NCBI GenBank assembly: GCA_964645835.1
Contig: CAZYDG010000060.1
Coordinates: forward strand, 1 to 64,000
Reading direction: 5' to 3'
From: CAZBME01 sp964645835
Lineage (GTDB): Bacteria; Desulfobacterota; Syntrophia; Syntrophales; UBA8958
Length of the DNA: 64,000 bases
The notes under the pieces are model-generated. The model worked only from the letters and a program-made list of their open reading frames with translations, was not told the origin of the DNA and did not search any database. Shown here one piece after another: positions 63,163 through 64,000 of this stretch (position 1 is the first letter of the stretch; each line of letters begins with the position of its first letter). Both the position numbers and the translations under genes were made by a program.

Positions 63163-64000
63163 TTAAGCTTTATGAACATCCATGGCTTGGAGGCGGGCGA
63201 TGCGCGCCGTCAGCGCCGGATGGGAATAGTAAAACCACGCATAAAACGGGTGGGGATGGAGGTTCGCCAGGTTGTCCCTGGCCAGACGTTTCAGGGCCTC
63301 GCAGAGGGGCCTGGCCGTTCCCGTCAGCTCGAAGGCGTAATCGTCGGCTTCCCGTTCGTATTTACGCTGGATCATGGCGGAAAGGGGCGTGAAGAAAAAG
63401 CCAAATGGGCCGAAGACAGCCGCAGCCAGGAGAAGCCCCACATAGGGGATGGTAGTGGAGAAACCGAATGTGGCGTAGAGAAGGGGCCACTCCACCGCCC
63501 GCGATACAAGGAAGAATACAATCAGGGAGATAGCTTCCATGGAAATGAGCTGCTTGATAATGTGCCGCCGTTGCCAATGGCCGATCTCATGGGCCAGAAC
63601 CGCAACGATTTCATCCGTGCTGTGGGACGAAATCAGGGTGTCGAATAAAACGATGCGTTTCGATTTTCCCAGGCCCGTAAAATAGGCGTTCGTATGGCGG
63701 CTCCGCTTGCCGGCGTCGATTTGGTACACCCCTTCCGTTTTCAGGCCCGCCCGGTTCATGAGCGCCACGATGGCATCCCGCAAGGCCTCGTCCTTGACGG
63801 GCTCGAACTTGTTGAAAAGCGGCGCGATCACGACTGGGTATAGCCAGATCATAAGAAGCTGGAACAGGGCGAAAACGATCCAGATAATAAGCCACCAGAA
63901 CCGGGGTGTTAAGGAAATCATGGCCAGGAGGACGGACAGGAGAAGACCGAAAATCAAGGCGGAAAGGACCAACTCCTTCAGCATGTCCGTCACCCAGAGG
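63163..64000 (-). CDS. M48-family membrane metallopeptidase (Ste24-like), 5' end cut
   Basis: At least 276 residues, continuing past the right window edge in an open frame, so the N-terminal part (probably over 100 residues) is missing. Zinc motif HEIGH lies in VAVLAHEIGHWQRRH, with the third ligand in YEREADDYAFEL. At least four membrane segments are visible. The family includes CAAX prenyl protease Ste24 and HtpX-type quality-control enzymes; Ste24-like is favoured by FNKFEPVKDEALRDAI and NAYFTGLGKSKRIVLFDTL. Confidence 0.88.
   Translation of the reverse strand, partial: LWVTDMLKELVLSALIFGLLLSVLLAMISLTPRFWWLIIWIVFALFQLLMIWLYPVVIAPLFNKFEPVKDEALRDAIVALMNRAGLKTEGVYQIDAGKRSRHTNAYFTGLGKSKRIVLFDTLISSHSTDEIVAVLAHEIGHWQRRHIIKQLISMEAISLIVFFLVSRAVEWPLLYATFGFSTTIPYVGLLLAAAVFGPFGFFFTPLSAMIQRKYEREADDYAFELTGTARPLCEALKRLARDNLANLHPHPFYAWFYYSHPALTARIARLQAMDVHKA

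Overview
The window looks like a chromosomal segment of a strictly anaerobic deltaproteobacterium (Desulfobacterota), possibly near the Syntrophus/Smithella group. This is inferred from gene content, not from a marker gene. The indicators are hgcAB (mercury methylation), a MetF/MetV/HdrCBA/MvhD set, type III glutamine synthetase, archaeal-type split glutamate synthase, an archaeal-type NrpR regulator, HydE, FdhD, and many ferredoxin-type 4Fe-4S motifs. I see no rRNA, tRNA, CRISPR array or intact transposase.

Layout. 1-3105: an orphan amino-acid-type periplasmic binding protein, then an hgcAB operon led by a small cysteine-rich AbrB-type protein with its own promoter and a palindromic operator candidate. 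3594-9998: one giant Ser/Thr kinase-AAA-GAF-PAS-histidine kinase-receiver protein. 10014-14993 (minus strand): thiol dioxygenase-like cupin, QueG-like Fe-S protein, ACT protein, phosphate butyryltransferase-like enzyme, SagB-like nitroreductase, FdhD. 15406-22922 (plus): Rrf2 regulator, cysteine desulfurase, MnmA, NadA, MetX, MetW, RidA, HydE and a PhoU-like protein.

23417-41080 is a nitrogen and glutamine block: a sigma-54 activator; a sigma-54 promoter in front of a three-gene glutamate synthase and GlnN; carA-guaA-carB-purF; then an NrpR-type regulator. Nearly every gene here makes or spends glutamine.

41114-55425 is the most unusual part. It runs mvhD-like, metF, three glutamate-synthase-like genes (two FMN-barrel/ferredoxin proteins and one amidotransferase/GXGXG protein), hdrC, hdrB, a 1496-residue composite hdrA, mvhD and metV, almost all overlapping or closely spaced. 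It resembles the acetogen MetFV-HdrABC-MvhD methylene-tetrahydrofolate reductase locus with a second glutamate-synthase-like module inserted in the middle. The product could be a large flavin-based electron-bifurcating or electron-confurcating complex joining C1 and nitrogen metabolism. That function is inference.

55426-64000 is ordinary accessory and housekeeping sequence on the minus strand: YHS protein, periplasmic asparaginase, ornithine cyclodeaminase family enzyme, VKOR-like protein, cysteine hydrolase, cation efflux protein, RimO, FmdB-type zinc ribbon, and an M48 peptidase cut by the window edge. Several dispersed repeat families lie in the intergenic spaces. One family, with terminal inverted repeats of the type AGGCTGTTSAAAA, occurs three times in the window.
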